The notes: generated from the sequence alone by a model not told the origin. Counted from the first letter of the stretch, positions 54,755 through 63,596 are shown. The stretch: DNA of 64,000 bases from Agrobacterium sp. AGB01 (GCF_014851585.1 NZ_JACVAB010000002.1:496001-560000); one strand, 5' to 3'. Numbers and translations: made by a program.

Positions 54755-55915
54755 ATGAGCCAAACCACCGACGACTTCCTTGAAAAACTGCCTGTTATTC
54801 TCGATTTCGAGGATGTGGCAGACGCGTCCCTCTACTTGCCATTGCCAGATGGCTGGGCGCTTGCAGTTGCCGATATTATAGATTCGACCGGGGCAATTGA
54901 AAGCGGGCGCTACAAGGCCGTCAATATGGCGGGTGCAGGCGTCATCTCGGCCATCGCCAACGTGCTTGGCAAGGCCGACCTTCCATTCGTGTTTGGTGGC
55001 GACGGCGCCGTGGTTGCAATCCCGCCCGACGGTCTTGATCAAGCGCGGGACGCGCTGTCTCGTGCCCAAAGCTGGGTGCGCGACGATATGGATCTCGGAT
55101 TGCGTGCAGCACTGGTGCCGGTGTCGGAAATCAGAGCGAATGGCCTGGACGTCCGGGTTGCCCGTTACCGGGCCAGTGAGCATGCGACCTATGCTATGTT
55201 TTCGGGCGGCGGTAACAGCTGGGCTGAAGCGCGGATGAAGGAAGGGATTTATACGATTGAAGCTGCCGCCTCTGGTTCGCGGCCGGATTTGACCGGGCTT
55301 TCCTGTCGCTGGAACCCGATCAAATCCAACCACGGTCAGATTGTTTCCATCATTGCCATTCCACACCCCAAAGCTGACCCAACCGCCTTTCGCAAGCTAG
55401 TGGCGCGGGTGGTGATGCTTGCCAATGAAGATGGCCGAGGAGGGCATCCCGTACCCGTGGATGGGCCGGAGCTCGGTTTTGTGCGCGAGGGGCTCGGCAT
55501 GGAGGCGCGGGCGCAATCCGCTCATGGCGATCTGACCGCGCGGATGCGGCACTCCCTGTCTATTCTGGGCCAAGTTTTTCTGGTGCGCGTTCTTTATGCC
55601 TTTGGGGGATCGCTGGGACGCTTTAATGCGGCGAACTATAAGCGAGAAGTGGCCAGCAATACCGATTTCCGTAAGTTCGACGACGGGTTGAAAATGACTG
55701 TGGATGTCTCGGTATCCAGTCTCGCTCGTATAAAGGCTACGCTAAAGCAGGCTGCGGACGATGGCGTTTGTTATTACGGCATGCACGAACAGGACGCAGC
55801 GTTGATGACCTGTATCGTGCCAACTGCGCTTAGTCACGATCACATGCATTTTGTCGATGGTGCTTCAGGCGGTTATGCCACGGCGGCGAGCCGCCTCAAG
55901 GCGCAAATGGCGTAA
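54755..55915 (+). CDS. DUF3095 protein with class III nucleotide-cyclase-like features
   Basis: A 386-residue soluble protein of the uncharacterised DUF3095 family. Near the N-terminus 'VADIIDST' (Asp40) and 'FGGDGAVVAIP' (Asp83) lie 43 residues apart, like the two metal-binding aspartates of class III adenylyl/guanylyl cyclases, with 'GRYKAVNMAGA' between. The C-terminal half ('RFNAANYKREVASNTDFRKFDDGLKM') is family specific. Enzymatic activity is an inference. ATG 54755 matches the family N-terminus; ATG 54710 is an alternative. Confidence 0.75.
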   Translation: MSQTTDDFLEKLPVILDFEDVADASLYLPLPDGWALAVADIIDSTGAIESGRYKAVNMAGAGVISAIANVLGKADLPFVFGGDGAVVAIPPDGLDQARDALSRAQSWVRDDMDLGLRAALVPVSEIRANGLDVRVARYRASEHATYAMFSGGGNSWAEARMKEGIYTIEAAASGSRPDLTGLSCRWNPIKSNHGQIVSIIAIPHPKADPTAFRKLVARVVMLANEDGRGGHPVPVDGPELGFVREGLGMEARAQSAHGDLTARMRHSLSILGQVFLVRVLYAFGGSLGRFNAANYKREVASNTDFRKFDDGLKMTVDVSVSSLARIKATLKQAADDGVCYYGMHEQDAALMTCIVPTALSHDHMHFVDGASGGYATAASRLKAQMA

Positions 55916-56037
55916 ATACAGTTGTATTGAGGCAAGATAATCGTCAAAGACGACTATGACCTCACGTAACGTGAAGTAGAAAATGTGATTTATATCGATT
56001 GAAATGAATATTTATTCTGCGTTAGGCCATAAATGAC

Positions 56038-56065
56038 AAAAGCGGCCATTAAAAATGACCGCTTT
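56038..56065. terminator. Terminator between DUF3095 and nolR
   Basis: Arms AAAGCGGCCAT and ATGACCGCTTT (one mismatch) around TAAAA. The minus-strand reading ends GCTTTTG, so it best serves the regulator gene. Confidence 0.7.
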
Positions 56066-56141
56066 CATCGAAATACACTTATTTGGCGCAATTATTTTGC
56101 AGACTTCTTTCAGGAGAAACCTACAATGTTCGCGCTATCAT

Positions 56142-56459
56142 TCAGGCGGCAGACTTGCTGCTCTGCGGCTGGCAATAAATCTCTTCAAGCGAAGCGAGGA
56201 TTTTCTTCACAGCTTCAGACGAGCTGGAATAGTAGATCGTCTGTGCGTCGCGACGGGTTTTAACCAGCCTCTGTGCACGCAGCTTGGAAAGGTGCTGGGA
56301 GAGAGCGGACTGGCTGAGGCCAACCTGTGTTGCCAAAACACCAACGGGGACTTCACCTTCGACAAGGCTGCAAAGGATCATCAACCGCTTTGGGTTTGCC
56401 ATTGCCGACAAAAGCCCCGCAGCCGCGTTGGATTGCTCTGAAAGAGATTGGGTATTCAT
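56142..56459 (-). CDS. nolR: NolR-like ArsR-family regulator
   Basis: A 105-residue winged-helix protein. 'AAGLLSAMANPKRLMILCSLVEGE', 'VGLSQSALSQHLSKLRAQ' and 'RRDAQTIYYSSSSEAVKKIL' agree closely with my recollection of Sinorhizobium NolR, which represses nod genes and many chromosomal genes. It lacks the ArsR metal-binding CxC motif. No nodulation gene is in the window, so a general regulatory role is more likely. A palindrome lies about 90 bases upstream and could be an autoregulatory site. Confidence 0.87.
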   Translation of the reverse strand: MNTQSLSEQSNAAAGLLSAMANPKRLMILCSLVEGEVPVGVLATQVGLSQSALSQHLSKLRAQRLVKTRRDAQTIYYSSSSEAVKKILASLEEIYCQPQSSKSAA

Positions 56460-56870
56460 ATGCGAGGCTCTCCTGCGAACGCGTCACGTTGGCTTATTAA
56501 ATTTGATGTGCCCAATTTAGCAAGATGGACACAATGTTGTATATACCTAAATCTAAGGTATAGGACCACTTTATTAGTTTCGTTTTATATTATCATGTAA
56601 AAATAGTTTATCCGCAAATTTTATTAAGAAAACGTACTCTATTTGCAGGTTTCGGGCTTGAAAATGCCATTTTTTGCAGGGTTTGCCGGTTTCATCGGGT
56701 GTGTTGTACAAATTATGTGATTTTTTCCAGCTGCGTCATTTTATCTACTGAAACGTTACAACTGCGAATTTTCGCGTATATTCTTTTTTAGATGATAAAA
56801 AAGACATGTCACCTGTTCCAGAGAGCGTTGCCTCCTGATGTGGAATCACCTGCGAATCAGCGTCACGCCG
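56460..56870. other. AT-rich region upstream of nolR
   Basis: 411 bases, very AT-rich around 56560-56800, between the choV stop and the nolR start. It should hold the nolR promoter and contains a palindrome at 56542-56562. I find neither a gene nor a clear terminator for choV. Confidence 0.5.
56542..56562. promoter_or_regulatory. Palindrome upstream of nolR
   Basis: TATACCT and AGGTATA around seven bases, 83-103 bases upstream of the nolR start. TTTAG-like elements, reminiscent of NolR sites, occur within and beside it, but no full match to the published consensus as I remember it. Confidence 0.4.
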
Positions 56871-57917
56871 TTAGCGATTACGGTGCCGTGTCAGTCCGCT
56901 CACAACATCATCTGCTGATATCGTGCCAATGATGGCGCCGTTTTCAACCACGCCAATCATGCCCGGATGTTTGCTCAAAGCGTCGAGAATGTCGATGAGC
57001 GGAACGGAGGCGCGCGCCGTGCCGGAAATCGAACGTTTGCCTGTCTGCTCCGATATGCCCGGCTTCATGATGTCACCTGCGGTGAGCATCGAGATTGGGT
57101 TCATGTTCTGCACGAAGTCGGCGACATAGGAGGTGGCCGGATTTTTGACGATTTCCTGCGGTGTGCCGCACTGGATGATGTGGCCACCTTCCATCATAGC
57201 AATACGGTTGCCGATACGAAATGCTTCGTCGAGATCGTGACTGACAAACAGGATGGTCTTTTTCAAGCGGCTCTGGAATTCGAGCAGTTCATCTTGCAGG
57301 CGGCTGCGTATCAGTGGATCGAGAGCGGAAAACGGTTCGTCCATCAGCAGAATTGGTGCGCCTGTTGCGAAGGCGCGGGCAAGGCCAACACGCTGCTGCA
57401 TTCCACCGGAAAGCTCGCCGACCTTGCGGTTTGCCCATTGTTCAAGCTTGACCAGTTCAAGCTGCTCGGCGACGCGCTGTTTGCGTTCTGCTTCCGGCAC
57501 ATTGGCCAGTTCCAGACCAAAGCCGATATTATCTGCAACATTGCGCCAGGGCAGCAGGCTGAACTGCTGGAATACCATCGACACCGTGTGCGTGCGTAAC
57601 GCGCGCAGTACGCGAGGCGATGCCTTGTAAGGATCGACATAACCATCGTCGGTGCGAACGCTGACATTGCCGCGCACGACCGGTGCCAGGCCGTTCACCG
57701 CGCGCACCAGGGTGGATTTTCCTGAGCCAGACAGCCCCATCAGGACAAGAATTTCACCTTCCTTGACGCTCAGCGAGGCATTGGCCACGCCCAGCACAAG
57801 GCCGGTTTCGCGGTTGATCTGGTCACGACTTTTGCCGCGGTCGATCAGGGGAAGGGCCTTTTCCGGTTTGTCACCAAAGATGATATCGACATTGCCGAAG
57901 ATGATTGCGTCACTCAT
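56871..57917 (-). CDS. choV: Choline ABC transporter, ATP-binding protein
   Basis: A 348-residue ATPase of the ProV/OpuA class: Walker A 'GLSGSGKST', Q-loop 'QQFSLLPWRN', signature 'LSGGMQQRVGLA', Walker B 'LLMDEPFSALDP', then a C-terminal CBS-like part ('PGMIGVVENGAIIGTISADDVV'). It powers choline import with ChoW and ChoX. It overlaps choW by four bases (ATGA). Confidence 0.92.
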   Translation of the reverse strand: MSDAIIFGNVDIIFGDKPEKALPLIDRGKSRDQINRETGLVLGVANASLSVKEGEILVLMGLSGSGKSTLVRAVNGLAPVVRGNVSVRTDDGYVDPYKASPRVLRALRTHTVSMVFQQFSLLPWRNVADNIGFGLELANVPEAERKQRVAEQLELVKLEQWANRKVGELSGGMQQRVGLARAFATGAPILLMDEPFSALDPLIRSRLQDELLEFQSRLKKTILFVSHDLDEAFRIGNRIAMMEGGHIIQCGTPQEIVKNPATSYVADFVQNMNPISMLTAGDIMKPGISEQTGKRSISGTARASVPLIDILDALSKHPGMIGVVENGAIIGTISADDVVSGLTRHRNR

Positions 57918-58765
57918 GCCTCGTCCTCCGAGCCTGGAAGGCGAAACAGACGGTCGAGAATGATCGCAAGGATCACGATGCAGAGACCGGCCTCAAAGCC
58001 CATGGCAATATTAACGGTGTTCAATGCGCGGACGACGGGAACGCCAAGGCCGTTTGCGCCCACCAGTGCTGATATGACCACCATGGACAATGACAGCATG
58101 ATGGTTTGCGTCAGGCCGGCCATGATCTGCGGCATGGCAAAAGGCAGTTCGACCTTGCGCAGCACCTGTGCCGGTGTCGCGCCGAAGGCGACGGCCGCTT
58201 CAACCAGGGCAGGCGGCGTCGAGATAATCCCAAGACGGGTCAGACGAATGGGGGCCGGAATGGCAAAAATGACCGTAGCGATCAAGCCGGGCACCATGCC
58301 AAGCCCGAACAGGATCAGCGCCGGAATAAGATATACGAAGGTCGGGATGGTCTGCATGAGGTCCAGCGCCGGACGCAGAATGACGTAGAACCATTTGCGA
58401 CGGGCGGCGAGAATACCGAGCGGCACACCGATGCTCATGCAGACAACGCTTGCGGCCAGAACCAGTGCAAGCGTCTCCGTGGTGGCTTTCCAGTAGCCGA
58501 GATTGACGATCAGCAGCAGTCCGAGCGCCGTAAACAGCGGCACGCCAATCGAACGGCGCACCCAACAGGACAGCGCGGTGATGATGGCAATGATCAGCAA
58601 CGGATGCGGCGCCTGTAGAACAAATAGCAACGCATCAACGACGCTCTTCAGAATGAAGGACAGCCAGTCAAAAAAGAAAGCCAGATTTGTCGTCAGCCAG
58701 TCGATCGCGTCTTTTGCATAACGTCCGACAGGAAGACGGTTTTCAGATGCGCTGATCCATTCCAC
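57914..58765 (-). CDS. choW: Choline ABC transporter, permease
   Basis: A 283-residue ProW-type permease with about six helices and the EAA-like loop 'VEAAVAFGATPAQVLRKVELPFAMPQI'. It forms the membrane channel for the ChoV ATPase. A terminator-like hairpin lies in the 96-base gap that separates it from choX, so its expression is probably lower than that of the binding protein. Confidence 0.92.
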   Translation of the reverse strand: MEWISASENRLPVGRYAKDAIDWLTTNLAFFFDWLSFILKSVVDALLFVLQAPHPLLIIAIITALSCWVRRSIGVPLFTALGLLLIVNLGYWKATTETLALVLAASVVCMSIGVPLGILAARRKWFYVILRPALDLMQTIPTFVYLIPALILFGLGMVPGLIATVIFAIPAPIRLTRLGIISTPPALVEAAVAFGATPAQVLRKVELPFAMPQIMAGLTQTIMLSLSMVVISALVGANGLGVPVVRALNTVNIAMGFEAGLCIVILAIILDRLFRLPGSEDEA

Positions 58766-58798
58766 AGAAAGACAGCCTTTCGTGATAAAATATCTTAT

Positions 58799-58826
58799 AA
58801 AAACCCGGCCATACCGTGATGGCCGG
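58799..58826 (-). terminator. Intra-operon terminator or attenuator between choX and choW
   Basis: On the minus strand CCGGCCAT and ATGGCCGG surround six bases and lead into GTTTTT. It would let most transcripts stop after choX, giving an excess of binding protein over transporter. Confidence 0.8.
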
Positions 58827-58861
58827 TTATAGTTTCAACAGGATTTCCATCCAGCGTTTTT

Positions 58862-59818
58862 TTAGAGGCCGAGAGCAGTTTTTACAGCAGGCAGGCCTTC
58901 TTCACCCTTGAAGGTGGTGACGCCGGCAAGCCATGGTTCGATTGCTGTCGGATTGGCTTTCATCCATGCGGTTGCGGCAGCTTCCGGGTCCTGTCCGTCG
59001 TTCAGGATCTTGCCCATGATCTCGTTTTCCATAGGCAAAGAGAACTGCAGGTTCTTCAAGAACGTGCCGACATTGGCGCATTCTTGTGTGTAACCGGCGC
59101 GGACATTGGTGTGCACTGTGGCGCCACCGAAGTTCGGGCCAAATACATCATCGCCGCCCGAGAGATAGGTCAGCTTGAAGTTGGCATTCATCGGGTGCGG
59201 CTCCCAGCCGAGGAAGACGATAGGCTGGCCGGATTTGTCGGCGCGTGCCACTTGGGACAGCATGCCCTGCTCGGAAGATTCCACCACTTCGAAACTTTTC
59301 AGGCCGAATGTGTCCTTCTCGACCATATCGAGGATCAGGCGGTTGCCGTCATTGCCTGGCTCGATGCCGTAAATCTTGCCTTCCAGCGCGTCCTTTTGGG
59401 TGACGATGTCCTTGAAGTCCTTGATGCCGAGTTCGGCGCCCTTGGCATTGGTGGCGAGCGTATATTTCGCGCCTGCCAGGTTTTCGCGCACCGTTTCAAC
59501 GGACTTGTCGTCACGGAAAGGCGCGATATCGGCTTCCATTGTCGGCATCCAGTTGCCGAGGAAAACGTCGATGTCCTTGTTTTTCAAAGACGTATAGGTG
59601 ACTGGAACAGAGAGGATCTTCACGTCGGTCTGGTAGCCAAGGCCTTTCAGAAGAACGGAAGCTGTTGCGGTTGTTGCGGTGATGTCAGTCCAGCCGACAT
59701 CGGAGAAGCGAACTGTTGCACAGCTTTCAGGCTCTGCCGCCTGGGCTCCTGCACCGCCAAAAGCCAAGATTGAAACTGCTGCGGCGAGGGCAAGACAGCG
59801 CCTTTTGTTGACAAGCAT
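58862..59818 (-). CDS. choX: Choline-binding periplasmic protein
   Basis: A 318-residue substrate-binding protein of the ChoX/ProX type. A signal peptide ends near 'GAQAAE'. The mature part has 'CATVRFSDVGWTDITATTA', 'DVFLGNWMPTMEADIAPF' and 'GIEPGNDGNRLI', aromatic/acid residues that form the quaternary-ammonium cage. ATG 59818 gives the best signal peptide. First gene of choX-choW-choV, whose order differs from typical proVWX. Confidence 0.92.
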   Translation of the reverse strand: MLVNKRRCLALAAAVSILAFGGAGAQAAEPESCATVRFSDVGWTDITATTATASVLLKGLGYQTDVKILSVPVTYTSLKNKDIDVFLGNWMPTMEADIAPFRDDKSVETVRENLAGAKYTLATNAKGAELGIKDFKDIVTQKDALEGKIYGIEPGNDGNRLILDMVEKDTFGLKSFEVVESSEQGMLSQVARADKSGQPIVFLGWEPHPMNANFKLTYLSGGDDVFGPNFGGATVHTNVRAGYTQECANVGTFLKNLQFSLPMENEIMGKILNDGQDPEAAATAWMKANPTAIEPWLAGVTTFKGEEGLPAVKTALGL

Positions 59819-60074
59819 TGTGTACTCCCTGTTTTTTGTTCCCGTGCCATTATCAATATATGCCCGACACAATCAACTCATGTGCATTTGCGTGCGGGCT
59901 CACTTCATTTGCGACATGTTTTGCCGTGCATAACATCTTGCTGGCAACACTGGCCGATAAATCCTGTGGTTTTTGATGCTTTGCGCTTCCCATTCCGGTT
60001 GTGGGACGCCAAAAGCCTTACGCAGACGAATATCTGGCGTGTTGGCGCCTTGTTACATTTCAGCCGGAGACGAC

Positions 60075-60656
60075 ATGGCCAAGCTTTATTTCAATTATGC
60101 CGCGATGAATGCCCGCAAATCGACAATGCTGCTACAGGCCTCATACAATTATCATGAGCGCGGCATGCGCACATTGATTTTTACCGCCTCTTTTGATGAC
60201 CGCGCAGGCGTCGGCCGGGTAGCATCGCGAATCGGACTTTGCTCTGATGCGCTGCTTTTTTACCCTGAAACCAACATTTTCGAAGAAGTGAAGGCACTCC
60301 ATGCTGAAGAGGCTGTGGCATGTGTCTTTGTCGATGAAGCCAACTTTCTGTCCGAACATCACGTCTGGCAGTTGGCCGATATTGCCGACAAGTTGAACAT
60401 TCCTGTGATGGCCTACGGCCTGCGCACCGATTTTCAGGGCAAACTGTTTCCATCATCGAAGGAATTGCTGGCCATTGCCGATGAGTTGCGTGAAATCCGC
60501 ACCATCTGCCATTGCGGCCGGAAGGCGACAATGGTTGCCCGTTATGATGCATCCGGCCAGGTCATCAAGGAAGGTGCGCAGATCGATGTCGGTGGCAATG
60601 AGAAATATGTCTCCTTCTGCCGTCGCCACTGGGTGGAGGCTGTCAAGGAAAGCTGA
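60075..60656 (+). CDS. tdk: Thymidine kinase with altered P-loop
   Basis: A 193-residue type II thymidine kinase: 'FVDEANFL' (catalytic Glu), 'YGLRTDFQGKLF', zinc site 'CHCGRKA' with 'FCRRH', and the lasso 'GAQIDVGGNEKYVSFC'. It phosphorylates thymidine or deoxyuridine in salvage. In the P-loop, where relatives read N-A-G-K-S-T, this protein reads N-A-R-K-S-T (Arg14, codon CGC), so the conserved glycine before the lysine is missing and activity is doubtful. GGAGACGAC precedes ATG 60075. Confidence 0.88.
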   Translation: MAKLYFNYAAMNARKSTMLLQASYNYHERGMRTLIFTASFDDRAGVGRVASRIGLCSDALLFYPETNIFEEVKALHAEEAVACVFVDEANFLSEHHVWQLADIADKLNIPVMAYGLRTDFQGKLFPSSKELLAIADELREIRTICHCGRKATMVARYDASGQVIKEGAQIDVGGNEKYVSFCRRHWVEAVKES

Positions 60657-60679
60657 GCGCCGCATATAGTTTTCTGTGT

Positions 60680-60693
60680 TTGATTTTGGTCAA
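60680..60693 (+). promoter_or_regulatory. FNR/NnrR-type box upstream of pseudoazurin
   Basis: TTGATTTTGGTCAA fits the TTGAT-N4-(A/G)TCAA pattern recognised by FNR/FixK/NnrR-family regulators, 73 bases before the pseudoazurin start, a fitting activator position. Confidence 0.7.
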
Positions 60694-60765
60694 AGAGTGC
60701 ACAGCATCTTCGCGGTATTACGCACTCAACGCCGCAGGGTGCGGCTTCGCTCAGGAGTGCAAAAG

Positions 60766-61215
60766 ATGCAAAATAAATTCCTTCGTCTTGTCAGCGCCGT
60801 TGCCGTTGCCGGCTTGTTCGCCTTTCCGGCTCTTGCCGCCGAAATTGAAGTCAAGATGCTGAACAAGGGCGCTAATGGCGACGCCATGGTGTTCGAGCCG
60901 CAGGCCGTTAAGGCCAATGTCGGCGACGTTATCGTGTTCGTGCCGGTCGACAAGGGGCATGACGCCGCTGCGGTCAAGGGCATGATCCCTGAAGGTGTAA
61001 CCGAGTTCAAAGGCAAGATGAACGAAACCCTGAAAGTAACCATCGACAAGGAAGGCGCTTTCGTCGTGAAATGCACCCCGCACCTTGGCATGGGCATGGT
61101 TGCACTCATCGTTGCCGGTGATGCGCCGGCAAACCTCGAAGCCATCAAGACCGGTAAACTGCCAAAGAAGGCACGTGAACGTCTTGATGCAGAGATTGCC
61201 AATCTCGGCCTCTAA
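60766..61215 (+). CDS. pazS: Pseudoazurin (blue copper electron carrier)
   Basis: A 149-residue periplasmic protein with a signal peptide (cleavage near 'ALAAE'). Copper ligands are clear: His in 'DKGHDAA', then Cys, His and Met in 'VKCTPHLGMGM'. Pseudoazurin gives electrons to nitrite or nitrous-oxide reductase. The C-terminal 'GDAPANLEAIKTGKLPKKARERLDAEIA' is typical. ATG 60766 has AGGAG upstream, and the FNR-type box supports low-oxygen induction. Confidence 0.95.
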   Translation: MQNKFLRLVSAVAVAGLFAFPALAAEIEVKMLNKGANGDAMVFEPQAVKANVGDVIVFVPVDKGHDAAAVKGMIPEGVTEFKGKMNETLKVTIDKEGAFVVKCTPHLGMGMVALIVAGDAPANLEAIKTGKLPKKARERLDAEIANLGL

Positions 61216-61273
61216 GTTTGTGATTTAACTGCAATCTCTTGAATTTGCAGTTTCCAAAGCTGATATTTTCTAT

Positions 61274-61306
61274 AAGGTCGCCTTCAATCTGAAAGGCGGC
61301 CTTTTT
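61274..61306 (+). terminator. Terminator after pseudoazurin
   Basis: AAGGTCGCCTT and AAGGCGGCCTT (one T-G pair) around eight bases, then five T. A second hairpin, AACTGCAA/TTGCAGTT at 61227-61252, precedes it. Confidence 0.9.
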
Positions 61307-61336
61307 GCTGTTCATCGTTTGGGGAGAGAAACTCAT

Positions 61337-62425
61337 ATGGCTACGTTGCAATCCTTCGATACCGAAATCGAAAAGACCAAAGTTGCGGTCAACGACATGC
61401 GTACGAAACTTGAGCAGTCGGGTGTGGTGCTCGATCAGTTCTCCAAGGCGGACACCAAGCTTGGCGATGTGAATTTCGATATTGAAAATGCGCGTATTCA
61501 GGACGTTCTGACCCAGCAGAAGGTGATGGAAGCAAACATTGCCGACCTCATCATCGGGCTTGAGGATGCGACCAACGTGTTTGGCAGCGAATTCGAAAGC
61601 ATGAAGAACTACACCGGTTATGAGAAATTTATCGGCGTTTTCTCAAAGCAGAAGGCCCAGCGCATGCGCACCGAGCGTGTTCGCAACATGTCGCTGGCCG
61701 GTAATCTTCAGGAACTCTTGTCCAAGTCCGATAGCATTGTCGGCATTTTGAAAGAGCAAAAGAGCGTTCTCGACCAGCGTTATTCTTCGTCTGAGGCAAG
61801 CCTTGTGCAGGTGATCGAGCGTCGCAAGGGCACGATCGCATTGCTGGAAGCGACCCAGAAGCAAATTGAGCAGTTGAACCCGGCGCTGCTTGATATTGAA
61901 AACAAGATTGCAGCCTCCACCGAGCAGTCGCAGCGCACAGAACTTGAGGGTCAGCGCTCCAAACTTGCCACGGAATATAATCTTGCGCAGGCAAAAGAGC
62001 AGGAACTTCTGGCCGAGAGCCAGACGCTGGAGCGTTACACCTCAATGTTCCAGACCTTTGTGGATTCGCTCAACAACCAGATTGCCGCGCAGAATACGCT
62101 GATCAACAAGCTGACCATCGATACCGAGCAGCGTATCGTTCTCTACAAGGCGCTTGAGGACAGCTTGAAGACCGCCGCCCAGCAGGACGTTGCGCACAAG
62201 ATCAACACGCTCGGGACGCAGGTGGATGCGGCCGCTGCGGAAACAATGGCGGGTATCGGCTCTGCCGCACAGCGTCATATTGGCGACCTCTTGGAAATGC
62301 ATGAGAAGAACATGCTTTCGACCCAGGATATCCAGCGACGCAAGAAGCTGGCAGACGAGGCGTTCTCGCGCCGTTTCCAGGCGGTACTCGACAAGCACAA
62401 TTCGGCTAACTACGTGAAGCAGTAA
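61337..62425 (+). CDS. Long coiled-coil protein, first gene of an unknown operon
   Basis: A 362-residue, almost wholly alpha-helical protein with no signal peptide or membrane helix and long heptad stretches (about 1-60 and 120-290), rich in Gln, Glu, Leu and Lys. Weak general likeness to TelA/toxic-anion-resistance coiled coils ('SQTLERYTSMFQTF', 'NTLINKLTIDTEQRIVLYKAL'), too little to name it. ATG 61337 has GGGGAGAG upstream. It is 19 bases ahead of the next gene and insulated upstream by a terminator, so the operon starts here. Confidence 0.75.
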   Translation: MATLQSFDTEIEKTKVAVNDMRTKLEQSGVVLDQFSKADTKLGDVNFDIENARIQDVLTQQKVMEANIADLIIGLEDATNVFGSEFESMKNYTGYEKFIGVFSKQKAQRMRTERVRNMSLAGNLQELLSKSDSIVGILKEQKSVLDQRYSSSEASLVQVIERRKGTIALLEATQKQIEQLNPALLDIENKIAASTEQSQRTELEGQRSKLATEYNLAQAKEQELLAESQTLERYTSMFQTFVDSLNNQIAAQNTLINKLTIDTEQRIVLYKALEDSLKTAAQQDVAHKINTLGTQVDAAAAETMAGIGSAAQRHIGDLLEMHEKNMLSTQDIQRRKKLADEAFSRRFQAVLDKHNSANYVKQ

Positions 62426-62444
62426 GATAAACTGGGGTTTTCCG

Positions 62445-63596
62445 TTGCTACCTTCCGCCAACAATGCCGCAGTGACGCAGTATTTCAATACCATGGCCGC
62501 GGCGCTGAACGGCATGGATGTTTATTTTTCGCAACCCAACCTGATGCTGCCGGGCAGCGGGTTGGCGGGGCGTTTGTTGCTGCCTTACATCGAACGGCTG
62601 CGAAACTCCTTCACATGCTGGCAGAACCGGGTCGGGTTCATGGAGCAGTTTCGTATCTCGCGAGCTGAAAGCGGCTTCCCGGTTTTCCAAAGCGTTCTGG
62701 AACTGGAAAACGATCGCAATGGTGCTGAAAAGCGGCTGGCTTCCATTCCGGAACCCGACGTTCTGCGCAGAGAAATGGCCGATTTCATTTTGCGCCACAA
62801 GGAATTCCCGGCAACGCTGCAAACGCAGATGGCTGAACGGCTTTACCTGCAGCAAATCCGTAAAGGTGAGATCTTCTCACCCTTCGTGTTGCCCGAAACC
62901 ATTCATGTGTCAGTCAATCCTCAAAATTCTCGTCCGGTTTATGTGGTGACGTGGGGCGTGTTCGACGGGCCGCAGACACTGCCGATGATCTATATCGCCA
63001 CCATTGAGGATTCGTCTGAAAATGTTGACCGGTTGCTGGTGGGGCCGGATGGCAAGTTGCGACATGATGTCGATATTCCGTTGCCAATCGGTGGTTTGCT
63101 GAATCCGGAACTGGCGACGCGGTTTGATGATTTTATTGTCCGCAACGGAGCCTATGGCTTAACGCCCGCAACCATTGCGTCCAATCTCGACAAGGATTTC
63201 GAGACGCTGCATCCAAAGCTGTTGCGCCGTATCGTGCTTGGCCCGTTCTACTCATCCGGCATTACCGAAAATAATGCCCGGATCAACGACATTCTCTCCA
63301 AGGTCCGCAGGGATGAAAACGCCTGGCTGATGAGCTGGACGATGCAGGAGATATTCTCGAAAAATGAACGTCCGGCATCGCGTGGCTTTTTCTCTTCCAC
63401 GCCGGCCGTTCAGGAATTCCATATCGAAACCAATGATCTGGAAGCGGCGCGTATGGGTGTGAGCGCTTACGAAAAACACGCGCTGGTGCCGCATGAAGCC
63501 TACCAAGCGCTTTACGCCGCAGGTGAGGCAACCGCAATCTTCGGCAATTACAAGGTTCACGTAATTTCAGGTCGTCAGGTGGTAAGCGAGGTTTGA
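62445..63596 (+). CDS. Unknown protein, second gene of the terminal operon
   Basis: A 383-residue soluble protein, no recognised domain. It shows 'VYVVTWGVFDGPQTLPMIYIATIEDS', a beta-rich central part, a helical 'DENAWLMSWTMQEIFSKNE' and a beta-rich end 'TAIFGNYKVHVISGRQVV'. The start appears to be TTG 62445 with GGGG seven bases upstream; the next ATG (62493) has no ribosome site. Four bases separate it from the following gene. Confidence 0.7.
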   Translation: MLPSANNAAVTQYFNTMAAALNGMDVYFSQPNLMLPGSGLAGRLLLPYIERLRNSFTCWQNRVGFMEQFRISRAESGFPVFQSVLELENDRNGAEKRLASIPEPDVLRREMADFILRHKEFPATLQTQMAERLYLQQIRKGEIFSPFVLPETIHVSVNPQNSRPVYVVTWGVFDGPQTLPMIYIATIEDSSENVDRLLVGPDGKLRHDVDIPLPIGGLLNPELATRFDDFIVRNGAYGLTPATIASNLDKDFETLHPKLLRRIVLGPFYSSGITENNARINDILSKVRRDENAWLMSWTMQEIFSKNERPASRGFFSSTPAVQEFHIETNDLEAARMGVSAYEKHALVPHEAYQALYAAGEATAIFGNYKVHVISGRQVVSEV

